A DNA stretch of 18,118 bases from Armatimonadota bacterium (GTDB taxonomy: Bacteria; Armatimonadota; Chthonomonadetes; Chthonomonadales; Chthonomonadaceae), in the NCBI GenBank assembly GCA_026392135.1, contig JAPLCR010000608.1, positions 1-18,118 on the forward strand. Reading direction: 5' to 3'. The position numbers and the translations under genes were made by a program. Under the pieces are notes generated by a model that saw only the letters and a program-made list of their open reading frames with translations, was not told where the DNA came from and ran no database searches. Positions 1-9,400 of the stretch are shown piece by piece. The stretch's first letter is position 1. Every line of letters begins with the position of its first letter.

Positions 1-37
1 ATTCTAAATTGTATCTACTTTCAACTTTGCTCTTTGT

Positions 38-43
38 TATACT
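38..43 (+). promoter_or_regulatory. Possible -10 box upstream of recF
   Basis: TATACT matches the sigma-70 -10 consensus at 5 of 6 bases and lies 27 nt before the recF ATG. I found no convincing -35 hexamer at 16–18 nt spacing, and the window begins only 37 nt upstream, so promoter function is a guess. The rest of the 70-nt leader holds a GGAG ribosome-binding site at 55–58. Confidence 0.25.
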
Positions 44-70
44 ACCTCTCCTCTGGAGTCCTAAAACTCA

Positions 71-1429
71 ATGCGCGTTCGCCATCTAAAACTGAGTCAT
101 TTTCGGAACTATGTTTCCCTCGATCTTACTCCCGGAGATGGGGTAAACATTCTCTATGGACAGAACGCACAAGGCAAGACAAACGTACTAGAAGCCCTCT
201 CGCTACTGGCTACCACTCGTTCGCTTCGTGCAAGCAGGGAGTCCGAACTTATCTGCCGGGGTGGCGAAATGGCTCATGTTATGGCAGATATAGTTCGAGA
301 GTGTCAGGGGGATGTGGACTTAGAGATATCTGTTTTTCAAACTGACAAAAAAGAGGTCAAAATCAACGGAAGTCGGCGGGGGCGCGTGGTGGATGTGCTA
401 GGGCAGTTCAACGCCGTCTTCTTTGGCTCTATAGATCTCGTTATTGTGACAGGAGAGCCAGCAGACAGACGGCACTACCTCAATGTGGAGATTTCACAGA
501 TAAGTCCACGCTATATCTACGACTTGGGACACTATAAGCGTGTCTTGGCGCAACGCAACCGCCTGTTGAAAGAGTTGAGAGATCGTCCGCGTCCTCCAAA
601 GGAGTTGGGGCTAGACGTGTGGAACGAGCAGTTGATAAACTATGGAGCACCTATTATTGAGAAGAGGCAGTTCTACCTCGCAAGGCTGGCTCCATTGGCG
701 AATCAGGTACATCGTGAACTGACGGACGGCAAAGAGAGTCTTGAAATTCGCTATCTGCCGAGTATTCGCTTACCAAAACCTGCCCAACTCTCAACAGTTT
801 CAACTGACCTTGTTGATAACTCGATGATTCGAGAGGTAAACAGGGAGATGCAGTATCTGCATGAGATTCATGAGGGGATTCCTGCCAGTGAGTCCACTTC
901 CCAGACTCGCACGGAATCGCCTCTGAGTGACACGGAGGCAATCGCAATGGCGTTTCGCGAGCAGATGTCGGAGATGGGGCTAGAAGAGGCGCGTAGAGGC
1001 ACGACACTGCTAGGACCCCAGCGCGACGATATTGGATTCTTCATTGATGGGGCGGAAACACGGCTCTACGGCTCGCAGGGGCAGCAACGAACCGCGACTC
1101 TCGCTCTCAAACTTGCTGAATTTCAACTAATTCAAGACTATGTTGGAGAGCCGCCGATAATGCTTCTCGACGATGTGATGAGCGATTTAGACGACAACCG
1201 GCGAGCACATCTTTTGGAGTGGATACGCCGTCGCTGTCAAACGTTTATTACCTGCACCAGCCTGCGCCCTTTTCCAAAAGAGATACTGGCGGAGGCAACA
1301 ACCTTTCAAATTGCTAATGGAGTGGTAACACCTGATGTCCGAAAAAAATCCCGAAATAGCCGAATCCTCACAGAAAAAGCGGTCTCCAAGCCCGAAACAG
1401 CCCCTGAATCGGTCGAAAGCATCCCCTGA
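71..1429 (+). CDS. recF: RecF, DNA gap-repair ATPase
   Basis: RecF is an SMC-like ABC ATPase that binds single-strand/double-strand DNA junctions and, with RecO and RecR, helps load RecA at stalled forks. The N-terminus has the family opening (LKLSHFRNY) and a Walker A motif at residues 30–38 (GQNAQGKTN). The ABC signature is at 334–340 (GSQGQQR) and Walker B runs into the acidic pair D367/D368 (MLLDDVMSDLD), so the ATPase core looks intact. The protein is 452 residues against about 360–380 for typical RecF. The excess includes a polar C-terminal tail of roughly 30 residues, encoded where the gene overlaps dciA in another frame. The ATG has GGAG 12 nt upstream. recF followed by dciA is a common bacterial order, often near dnaA/dnaN, which would lie left of the window. 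Confidence 0.96.
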   Translation: MRVRHLKLSHFRNYVSLDLTPGDGVNILYGQNAQGKTNVLEALSLLATTRSLRASRESELICRGGEMAHVMADIVRECQGDVDLEISVFQTDKKEVKINGSRRGRVVDVLGQFNAVFFGSIDLVIVTGEPADRRHYLNVEISQISPRYIYDLGHYKRVLAQRNRLLKELRDRPRPPKELGLDVWNEQLINYGAPIIEKRQFYLARLAPLANQVHRELTDGKESLEIRYLPSIRLPKPAQLSTVSTDLVDNSMIREVNREMQYLHEIHEGIPASESTSQTRTESPLSDTEAIAMAFREQMSEMGLEEARRGTTLLGPQRDDIGFFIDGAETRLYGSQGQQRTATLALKLAEFQLIQDYVGEPPIMLLDDVMSDLDDNRRAHLLEWIRRRCQTFITCTSLRPFPKEILAEATTFQIANGVVTPDVRKKSRNSRILTEKAVSKPETAPESVESIP

Positions 1430-2063
1430 AGAGGCACAGCGCATAGACGACGGTTTGAGGCATCGCCTTCAAGGGAAGCAGGGACCCCTTGCCGCCATGC
1501 TTACTCAAGCGATGCACTCCGTCTCTCACGCAATGGAGAATCATGAGAGTGCAGAGCAGCTACGGGAGAATCTCGCGGTACTCTACTGGGAGCGTGTAGT
1601 GGGGCCACAGGCGGGAGGCTCTACAGAGGCAGAGAGTGTTAATGGAGGAGTTCTCTTTGTAAATACTAAAAGCTCCGTATGGTCGCACGAATTAACCCTC
1701 TACAAGCCTCGTATTCTTGCTGAATTGAATAGATTACTGGGTAAACAGCGCATTACAGATATTCGTTTTCGCGTAAGGAAGTTGAAAAAAGAGAGTGCTC
1801 CAGTTGAGCCTGAAACTCCCCCACTCGAAGAGTTAAAAACAGTCGTATTAGAGCCTGCCGAGAGAGGGCAGCTTAGGGCACAACTGGAAGAGCTAATCTA
1901 CATTAAAGACGACGTAATACGCGAAAAAATAGCCCACCGTCTGATGCTAGATGCTAAGCTTCGGCACTGGCGCATTGAACGCGGCTGGAAGGTCTGTAGG
2001 CGATGTCAAGCGGCGCAGAACACCGAATATAGCCTCTGTCCTGTGTGCCGCCTGACAGATTAA
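1335..2063 (+). CDS. dciA: DciA (DUF721) helicase-loading factor with C-terminal zinc ribbon
   Basis: DciA-type DUF721 proteins interact with the replicative helicase DnaB and stand in for DnaC/DnaI loaders in most bacteria. The DUF721 core is at about residues 50–145 (LYWERVVGP, a run ending SSVWSHEL, then a helix LYKPRILAELNRLLG). The C-terminus carries a four-cysteine knuckle (C221, C224, C235, C238; CRRC then CPVC) that looks like a small zinc ribbon, an addition to the minimal domain. The first 50 residues are polar and low in complexity. The chosen ATG has GGAG 12 nt upstream and gives a 95-nt out-of-frame overlap with recF. The next in-frame ATG, at 1497, would remove the overlap but sits at the edge of the domain, so the start is uncertain. 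The TAA stop lies within the comEC Shine-Dalgarno region. Confidence 0.85.
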   Translation: MSEKNPEIAESSQKKRSPSPKQPLNRSKASPEEAQRIDDGLRHRLQGKQGPLAAMLTQAMHSVSHAMENHESAEQLRENLAVLYWERVVGPQAGGSTEAESVNGGVLFVNTKSSVWSHELTLYKPRILAELNRLLGKQRITDIRFRVRKLKKESAPVEPETPPLEELKTVVLEPAERGQLRAQLEELIYIKDDVIREKIAHRLMLDAKLRHWRIERGWKVCRRCQAAQNTEYSLCPVCRLTD

Positions 2064-2075
2064 AGGAGGGGTAAC

Positions 2076-3647
2076 ATGAGCCTTCGCCCTCTCATCAGTA
2101 TCACTTTTTCCTTTATTTTGGGGATACTGTTGTTCGTTTTTGCTCCTGCTTTACTTTTTGTTTGTGTTGCACTACTTATTCCCACGCTCTTACTTTTTGC
2201 CCTACGTCCGCGCTCCTCTTATGGGGTGTTTGCTATCTGTATAACGACAGTTTTACTCGGGTTTTGGCGTATGAGCCTTGCGAATCACATTCCGAAAAAT
2301 GCTATTTCTACCTTCACCCCATCAGTTATTAGTGTGACAGGCGTATTGGTATCAGATGTAGAGGCTGTGGAGGTCAAAAGCCGAGATAGTAACTTTAGGC
2401 TTCATTTTCGCCTAGCTGTAGAAAGTGTTCAGAAGAAGGCTTTCGAGGGCTCACAGAGCGCGGAGGGGACGCTAGAGGTCTACACCTACTGGACGAAAAG
2501 CTCCCCGAATCCGATACCCGTCTATGCTTCAAAAGTCCGCCTCTTAGGAGAGTTAAAGATACCGCAAGGGCAGAGTAATCCGGGTGGTTTCGACTACGCA
2601 CAGTACTTAAAGACACAGGGTATATATGCGACTCTCACTTCAAAACGACTGGAAACACTGCCACATTCAAGCAGTGGTAATCCGTTTCTATCTATGATTT
2701 TCGCACTGCGAAAGCACCTAATACGGTCTTCAGAGATACATTTGTCACCTGAATTTTCAAGTGTTTTGAACGGAATTCTCTTTGGTGAGCGTAACAGTAT
2801 TGCGGGGACTGTACGCGATGACTTTGAGAGGACAGGCACAATCCATGTTCTTGCGACAGCAGGACTACACGTTGGGATTGTAGCAGGGCTTCTGTTGGCA
2901 CTCTTGCAGGGGTGTCGGTTTTCACGACGTAAGGCGATTCTTCTTACGATGGGGGGGCTGATTCTCTACGCCTTTCTTGCAGAAGGGAGACCCGCCGTGA
3001 TTCGAGCGGTGGTTATTGCTTCTGTCTACCTATTTGCGCGTATCGTTGAACGTGAACCAGACTGGTGGAACGCAGTTGCCTTTGCCGCGCTGATTCTACT
3101 TACTTTGAACCCTTTTTCGCTGATGGAGGCGGGGTTCCAACTCTCCTTTGCAACGGTGATAACACTCGTTCTGTTTATGCCCTCCTGTCTGGGTTGGATT
3201 CGCAAAATCAAAAAGAAAATTCCTGATGAAACCCGTACGCAGAAGGCTATTCGCCCTATATTGGGCTATCTTCTAACCTGTTTTGCTGTCTCGTTCGTGG
3301 CGCAAGCCGGGACTTTTCCGCTTGTCGCCGTCTATTTTAATAGTGTTTCGCTGACCTCTGTATTTGCGAACTTGATGGTTGTACCGCTTATTACTCCGAT
3401 TCTGGCACTAGGTTTTATCAGTGCGTTTCTGGGTGCTATTCACCCGATTTTATCCGCTCCTATTGTTGAAATGTTGAAAGTATTGTTGAAAGCAGTGATG
3501 ATTTTCGTACAGTTCTGGGGAGGGGTGGATGGTGGGCTTATCAACACGCCCTCACCTCCGGCATGGCTTGTGTTCGCCTACTATGGGGTGCTGTGGAGTG
3601 TAGGTTGGAGATATTACCGTAAGAGTGAAGGAGAAGAGACTAGATGA
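2076..3647 (+). CDS. comEC: ComEC/Rec2-family DNA-uptake channel, short form without metallo-beta-lactamase domain
   Basis: ComEC forms the inner-membrane channel that carries single-stranded DNA into the cytoplasm during natural transformation. Residues 1–65 hold N-terminal membrane helices. An OB-like DUF4131 region follows to about 190, with the family motif NPGGFDYAQYL at 168–178. The Competence domain starts near 230 (ILFGERNSI) with the hallmark HVLATAGLHVG at 257–267, followed by many hydrophobic helices to the end. At 523 residues it stops where full-length ComEC (about 700–800) would continue into a metallo-beta-lactamase-like nuclease domain, and no such domain follows in any frame. 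The start is firm: AAAGGAGGGG ends 4 nt before the ATG. The last codons overlap the next gene as ATGA, implying translational coupling. Uptake function is inferred from the family only; no other competence genes are visible here. Confidence 0.9.
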   Translation: MSLRPLISITFSFILGILLFVFAPALLFVCVALLIPTLLLFALRPRSSYGVFAICITTVLLGFWRMSLANHIPKNAISTFTPSVISVTGVLVSDVEAVEVKSRDSNFRLHFRLAVESVQKKAFEGSQSAEGTLEVYTYWTKSSPNPIPVYASKVRLLGELKIPQGQSNPGGFDYAQYLKTQGIYATLTSKRLETLPHSSSGNPFLSMIFALRKHLIRSSEIHLSPEFSSVLNGILFGERNSIAGTVRDDFERTGTIHVLATAGLHVGIVAGLLLALLQGCRFSRRKAILLTMGGLILYAFLAEGRPAVIRAVVIASVYLFARIVEREPDWWNAVAFAALILLTLNPFSLMEAGFQLSFATVITLVLFMPSCLGWIRKIKKKIPDETRTQKAIRPILGYLLTCFAVSFVAQAGTFPLVAVYFNSVSLTSVFANLMVVPLITPILALGFISAFLGAIHPILSAPIVEMLKVLLKAVMIFVQFWGGVDGGLINTPSPPAWLVFAYYGVLWSVGWRYYRKSEGEETR

Positions 3648-4411
3648 AACTACGTATTGCTGGGGCGCAAATCCCCGTTACAAACGACATACCTACTAAT
3701 GTCGCGACGCTTCGCCGCGCCATAGACTTCGCTGCGGCGGAAAAAGCCGATATTCTGCTTACGCCGGAAGGCTCTCTAAGCGGCTATCGTCCCCATTTCG
3801 ACGTGGAGGAGGTGGAAGTGGCTCTGAAAGAGGTAACGGATTATGCCAGACAGTGCGGAATCGCTTTGGCGTTGGGAACCTGCTTTGTGGAGCCGAGCGA
3901 CGGACTCTGCTATAACCAGATTCGCTTCTATACGAAAGAGAGCGCGTTTCTGGGGTTTCATAGCAAGATACTGCGTTGCGGAACCATGACGCAACCCACA
4001 CAAGGAGAGATCAACGACTACGCGACAACGCCCCTGAGAACCTTCGACATAAACGGCGTGAGCGCGGGAGGGCTTATCTGCAACGACCTCTGGGCAAATC
4101 CGATGTGTACCCCCATGCCCGACCCCCACCTCACCCAACAACACGCTGAACTAGGGACGCAGGTTATCTTTCATGCGGTGAATGGCGGACGGGATGGCGG
4201 TCCGCTCTCAAAGGTCTTCTGGCATCTCCACGAGTCGAATCTGCGCGTGAGAGCCATGTCAGGGAGACTCTGGATAGTCACCGTGGACAACTGCGCTCCT
4301 ACTAACCTACCCTGCTCCGCGCCCTCTGGAATCTTGAACCCGAAAGGCGAGTGGGTAGCCCAAACCGACTCCGTAGGCGAACAGTATTTTGCGTACACGG
4401 TTGATTTTTGA
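3644..4411 (+). CDS. Carbon–nitrogen hydrolase (nitrilase superfamily)
   Basis: Members hydrolyse non-peptide C–N bonds of amides, nitriles or carbamoyl compounds through a Glu–Lys–Cys triad. All three are visible: E42 in LLTPEGSLSGY, K108 in FHSKILRCG and C146 in GGLICNDLW. The 255-residue length matches a single stand-alone domain, and the alpha-beta-beta-alpha repeat pattern runs to the end (SGILNPKGEW near the C-terminus). It is probably cytoplasmic because no signal peptide is present. The ATG overlaps the comEC stop as ATGA, so the two are likely co-translated, although no functional link is obvious. The substrate cannot be assigned. It ends 6 nt from the convergent gene on the opposite strand, with no obvious terminator hairpin between. 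Confidence 0.88.
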   Translation: MKLRIAGAQIPVTNDIPTNVATLRRAIDFAAAEKADILLTPEGSLSGYRPHFDVEEVEVALKEVTDYARQCGIALALGTCFVEPSDGLCYNQIRFYTKESAFLGFHSKILRCGTMTQPTQGEINDYATTPLRTFDINGVSAGGLICNDLWANPMCTPMPDPHLTQQHAELGTQVIFHAVNGGRDGGPLSKVFWHLHESNLRVRAMSGRLWIVTVDNCAPTNLPCSAPSGILNPKGEWVAQTDSVGEQYFAYTVDF

Positions 4412-4417
4412 GGTAGG

Positions 4418-5386
4418 CTACTTTTCCGGGGGCTTATCGGAAGCCCTGAGCAGTTGCGTCTCCTCTTCGGTGAAGATAGGAGTCAGTAGGTCTTCGTAGT
4501 TAGGAGGTCTCTCCGCAGGTCTCAGGAGAGTCATATCTCGTGGCTCCACAGCATCCAGCCGTGCAAGAACCGCTTCGGCGTAGTTTTTGACAATACGCGC
4601 AGTCACAAGATGGTTAGCGAAAGAAGTGTTCGCAATTTTCATTATATAGGAAGACCTGCTTGTTTCGCCTACCCGCGCATAGAGTTCTAGTATTGCGCGG
4701 GAGATTTTTAGGTCATAATCAGAGTAAGGAAGTCCCGTCGGACCATCATCAGATGACCGCGAGGGACTGTAACGAGGTCCCTGCCTCCCGCACATAAAAG
4801 CAGTGTGTTCTTTGAGAAGACACAGGATATAGCCTCGATACTGGGGCGGCAGGCGGTAGTACTGTTCGCTCTCCATGTTCCGAAACGACGAGAGTATAGC
4901 CTTCATAAACGGATTCTCGCGATACGTATCTATATATTTTTGCTTAGTGTACTGCTGTAGAGAGTACGTCCACTTATGAATATCGAAGAGGAGCGGAACC
5001 TGCCCTTCGGTATCTAGTTGTGCAATTGTCGCGATAAGTCTAGGCGTTGCAACAATCGTCTCTTGTTTCGAGTATTGTGAGGAGATGACACGTTCAGAGA
5101 GCATACTGTCAATAATTGCGCCGGTGACCCATACTCCGACGACAACGCCAGCGAAGTTCCATCCGCTCTCCCACGCAAAAGGGAGCCGCCATAGAACGAC
5201 AGCAGTGGCGAGGAGAGTAGCGCAACCGAGCGTGTTTCTGAGTTTACTTTTCTGTATCAACGGATTCAAGGCTTGCTGTAGCAGAGGGATGGCGCTCTCT
5301 TTCATCGCGAGGAGTTTCGCTTCCGCCTCCGCGTAGACCTTCTCATCGGGCTGTTTCAGCGCTTTTATGTAGGATTGTAAGTTCAT
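4418..5386 (-). CDS. Membrane-anchored protein of unknown function, intact copy of a tandem pair
   Basis: I do not recognise this 322-residue protein. Residues 1–45 form two amphipathic helices (YIKALKQPD, AEAKLLAMKE, IPLLQQAL) resembling a single HEAT-like unit. Two hydrophobic stretches follow at about 52–73 and 78–98, probably a membrane hairpin. The remaining cytosolic-looking region is mostly helical, with a variable low-complexity loop near residues 200–220 (SPSRSSDDG). The C-terminal 50 residues (RDMTLLRPAERPPN to DKPPEK) are almost identical to those of the upstream paralogue. The ATG has AGGA about 9 nt upstream. It lies 62 nt after the broken paralogue and converges with the amidohydrolase gene. 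No catalytic motif is evident. A structural or adaptor role is possible but unsupported. Confidence 0.7.
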   Translation of the reverse strand: MNLQSYIKALKQPDEKVYAEAEAKLLAMKESAIPLLQQALNPLIQKSKLRNTLGCATLLATAVVLWRLPFAWESGWNFAGVVVGVWVTGAIIDSMLSERVISSQYSKQETIVATPRLIATIAQLDTEGQVPLLFDIHKWTYSLQQYTKQKYIDTYRENPFMKAILSSFRNMESEQYYRLPPQYRGYILCLLKEHTAFMCGRQGPRYSPSRSSDDGPTGLPYSDYDLKISRAILELYARVGETSRSSYIMKIANTSFANHLVTARIVKNYAEAVLARLDAVEPRDMTLLRPAERPPNYEDLLTPIFTEEETQLLRASDKPPEK

Positions 5387-5448
5387 TCTGTCGTTCCTAT
5401 TAGCATAATGCCCTGATTGTGTTTCAGAGGCGGACCTGTGAGAAGCAC

Positions 5449-6352
5449 TTACTTTTCTGGGGGCTTATCGGATGCCCTGAGCAGTTCCGTTTCCTCTTCG
5501 GCGAGGACAGGAGTCAGCAGGTCTTCGTGGTTGGGGGGTCTCTCTGCAGGTCTCAGAAGCGTCATATCTCGTGGAGGGGTAGCATCCAATACCGCTAGAG
5601 TCGCTTCAGCATATTTTTTAATAATATGTGCGGTGATAAGGTGTTTTGGAAAGAAGCTGTCAGCAATATCTTTTATATACGGCGACCTGCCCGTTTCGCC
5701 TACCCGCACGTAGAGCTCCATAATAGCACGTGAGATAGGCAAGTCGTATTCCGACCGAGGTGTTCCTGATGGGGGGATCCACCCTGAATTGTTTCCCCCC
5801 TCCCCCCCGCACAAAAAGGTGGTATGCTGTTTTAGAAGACGAAAAATATAGTTGCGATAAGAGAGCGGTAGCCGAAAATACTGTTCACTATCCATTTTCC
5901 GTAAAGTCGTGAGTATAACATCCATTACTGGGCTGTCAGCGTACAATATTGAATAGTAGCGGAAGATTCCCGTCAACCTCAAGTTGCACCGCAGTAGCGA
6001 TGAGACGGGGAGCGGCGATAGTCATTTCAGATTGCGAAAAGTTTTTTGAGATGACCGATTTAAGCAGAGTACTTTTGAGGGCAGACATGAGAAGTACTAG
6101 GCAAACAAGGAATGCAGCGCACATTACTAGCGTATCCCGAAAGGACATAAGACCCAAGAATAGGAGTACGAAAGCAATCATAGCGACACCGCTAAGCGCA
6201 TTTTGCATTTTGCTTCTCTCTACCATCTTGTCAAGCGATTGTTGAAGAATGGGTGCTGCCCCCTCTTTCATCGCCAAGAGTTTCGCTTCCGCCTCTGCAT
6301 ATACCTCGTCATCAGGTTGTTTTAACGCCTTTATGTAGGACTGTAAGTTCAT
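5449..6352 (-). pseudogene. Broken tandem paralogue of the 4418–5386 gene
   Basis: This stretch encodes the same protein family in two frames. The 5' part (6352 to 5936) gives 138 residues: the HEAT-like N-terminus, two membrane helices, and then LLFNIVR followed by TGA. The 3' part resumes in another frame at YADSPVMDVIL and runs to the shared DKPPEK terminus at 5449. Against the intact copy, 54 nt between the codons for the Ile of LLFDI and the Tyr of YRENPF are replaced by one nucleotide near 5944, a net loss of 53 nt that shifts the frame. The length difference between the genes (65 nt) is fully explained by this 53 nt plus four codons missing from the variable loop. A TTG at 5982 could start the second fragment, but this reads as debris. 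The loop also holds runs of six and seven C at 5795–5808. Confidence 0.85.
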
Positions 6353-6427
6353 AGGGTAGCCTTTTCGATACTCCCTGCCACCTCCGATAGAAGCTTATAA
6401 AGTTGGTGGAAAATATGGCTCCGCGTG

Positions 6428-9400
6428 TCATGGCTCCTTTCGTCGTATCACCTTCGTCAGCGCGTCGTCCAGCAGGCTATAGATAACGGGAATCATCACG
6501 AGGGTCAGCACGGTGGAGACTAGCAGACCGCCAATCACAACGATAGCCATAGGAGCGCGTAGTTCCGCCGCCTCCCCTATTCGTAGAGCGACGGGAAGCA
6601 TACCCGCAATCGTGGAGGTTGTCGTCATCAGGATAGGGCGGAGGCGCGTCGCGCCCGCCTCTATCAGTGCCTCGCGTTGTGTCGCGCCCCGCTCTCTCAG
6701 TGTGTTCGTATAGTCCAAAAGCAGAATCGCGTTTCGCCCCATCAAGCCCATCAGCATAATAATACCGATGCCGGAGACCAGCGAAAGCGAGTCGCGGGTC
6801 ATCACCAGTGCCGCGAACGCCCCTATAAGAGCCATCGGCAGGGTGAACATGATAACGAACGGTGTTCCCAGCGAGTTGAAGAGGCTCGCCGTCACCACAT
6901 AGACCAGTATGACCGCCAAGCCGAGTGCGAACACGAAGTGGGGAATGTTCTCCTCCATCGTCTTCGCGTCGCCCGCCTCGGAGTAGGTGATTCCCTCGTG
7001 CGGTGTCGAATCGAAGACCTTTCGGAACTCCTTTGTGACATCCCCCAACGCACCCGACGAAGTGAGGCTCGCAGCGAGAACGACAGAGCGTTGCCCGTTA
7101 TGGCGTTCGATATTCGCGGGGGCGGTTTTACGAGAGATTCGCGCCACATCGCCCAGAGTAATCGCCTGCCCTGAGCCGCTCCCTTCGCTTCCCACAACGA
7201 TATTCTGAATGTCAGAGACACTGTTCCGCTCATCGGCGGAGAGACGTATCCGAATGGGATAGTCCCTCCCCTTCTCTTGATAGACCGTATCCGTGTTGCC
7301 CGTAAGCGCGTCACGCACAATCGCCCCTGCAAGGTTCACCGGCACCCCCAACTGCGCGGCGCGTTCTCTGTCTATCTCCGCGCTAATCTCCGGCTCGCCC
7401 GTTCGCACTGAAAGAGCGGGGTCGAGAACGCCGGGTATCTTTGCGACCTTCTGACGCGCCTCCTCCGCGAACTTCATCAGAGGTTCAATCTCGCTCCCGC
7501 GCAGTTGGAACTGCACTCCCGACGAAAGCCCCTGAATCGAACGCACCGCCGCTATCGATATTTTACTACCCGTCTCCCCGCCCAGACGTTTCAGTGCGCC
7601 GCGCAGTTCATCCGCGATGGTTTCGTCGCTACGAGTGCGCGTCCCCTTATCGCCCAGAAAGCCGTCTAGCAGGTGACGCTTATCTTTTAGAAGCACGGTT
7701 ATCTGCCCATACTGCTCACCCTCTTGCGGAATAGAGCCGAAGCCTCCCACAATTTTGCCCACGCTAGAGATTATCGCCGTCATTTCGGGGATGCTTTTCA
7801 GCCTCTCTTCGACCTTTAGCGCGACCTGCTCGGAGGCTTGCAGACTCGCGCCCGGCGGCAGTTCGATATTCACCGAAAGAAGGCTCTGGTCTATGCCGGG
7901 CATGAACTCTGTGCCGAGTTTTGGCAAAGACCACCAGAAAACGACCGAGAGTAGCCCTACCCCTCCGATAACCACTGCCGCTCTGCGCCGCAACGCCCCC
8001 GCTATTACCCTCCGATACCGCTTTTCTAGCCAGAGGTAGAGCCGCTCAAATAACAGGAAAAAGCCGCGTTTCGGGGTGACATCCTCGCCCTTTTTATACC
8101 AACGCGCCGCAAGCATAGGAGTCACGGAAAACGAGACGACGAGCGAAAGGAGGGTAGCGGTGGCGATGGTCAAGCCGAACTCGCGGAAGAAACTCCCGAT
8201 AATTCCGCCCATGAAGGCGATAGGGACGAAGACCACGACATCCACGAGGGTTGTTGTCAGGTCGGCGAAACCTATCTCTTTACGCCCGTTTAACGCCGCT
8301 TCGACGGGCGTTTCGCCCATCTTGAGGTGGCGCGTAATACTCTCCAAAATGACAATCGAGTCGTCCACGAGTATCCCGACGGAGAGCGACAGAGCCAAGA
8401 GGCTTATCTGATTTAGCGTAAAACCTGCCGCCCATATCACCAGAAACGTGGCGATAATACAGGTGGGTATCGCAATAGAGACGATGAGCGTTCCACGTAG
8501 GTTATGCAGAAAGAGAAGCACGACCCCCATCGCCAAAAGAGAACCCAGGATAAGGCTCGCGTTTACGTCTTCTAGTGCGGAGCGCACCATCACCGCATCG
8601 TTGTTGAGGGGAACAACCGTCAAATCAGGGGGCAGGGAGGGGCGCAACTCAGCCAACGCCTCCATGATTCCGTCCACCACCTTTACGGTATTGGAGTCGG
8701 AGGCGCGGGAGATAAATAGCGACACACCCTCCACACCGTTGACGCGGTTGATTTCGCTCCGCTCCGCTTTGCCGTCCGTCACGGTAGTCACGTCCCCGAC
8801 GGTTATTGGAGGGGCGGGCAAGGCATCTCCCGCCCCTTGCGATTGACGCAGGGCGTTCGCTTGCATGACCTGCGGCGCGAGTATCTGCGTATTACGAATC
8901 GCTTTGAGGGAGGTGAACGCCCCCGAAACGCGCACGCTAGTAGACGTGTCCACCCGATGGACGCTTCCGCCCGGCACGTCGCGCCCCGCCGCTTTGAGAG
9001 AGGTCACAACATCGCTGATAGTGATTCCGTGTTCCGCAAGTTTTCGGCTATCCGCCTCCACCTGAATCTCACGCGCTACACCCCCCACTACCTGTACCGC
9101 TGCCACTCCGTAGACGCGCTCAAGACGCGGGCGAATAGTGTTGTCCACCAGACCGCGCATATCACGCAGACTAAGCGATTTACTTCCGATACCGAGTTGG
9201 AGGATAGGGCGGGCGTTGATATCCAGTTTCGCGACCACCGGATAACTCGCCTCTCCCGGTAGTTGTGAACGCACTCCGTCAATACGGCTTCGCACATCGG
9301 AAAGAGCGACTTCGAGGTTATGCCCTACCTGAAACTCTACGCTTACTACCGAAACGTTGGCTTGTGACGACGAGGAGACCTCTTTTACCCCCGGCGTAGT

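Noticed and set aside
4405..4420. Terminator between the convergent hydrolase and membrane-protein genes
   Set aside because: Only 6 nt separate the stops and no GC-rich stem with a T-run is present.
6677..7174. Long frames (up to 165 codons) on the + strand opposite the RND pump gene
   Set aside because: They are antisense shadows of a strongly coding gene: basic or Ser/Arg-rich translations, no domain pattern and no ribosome-binding site.
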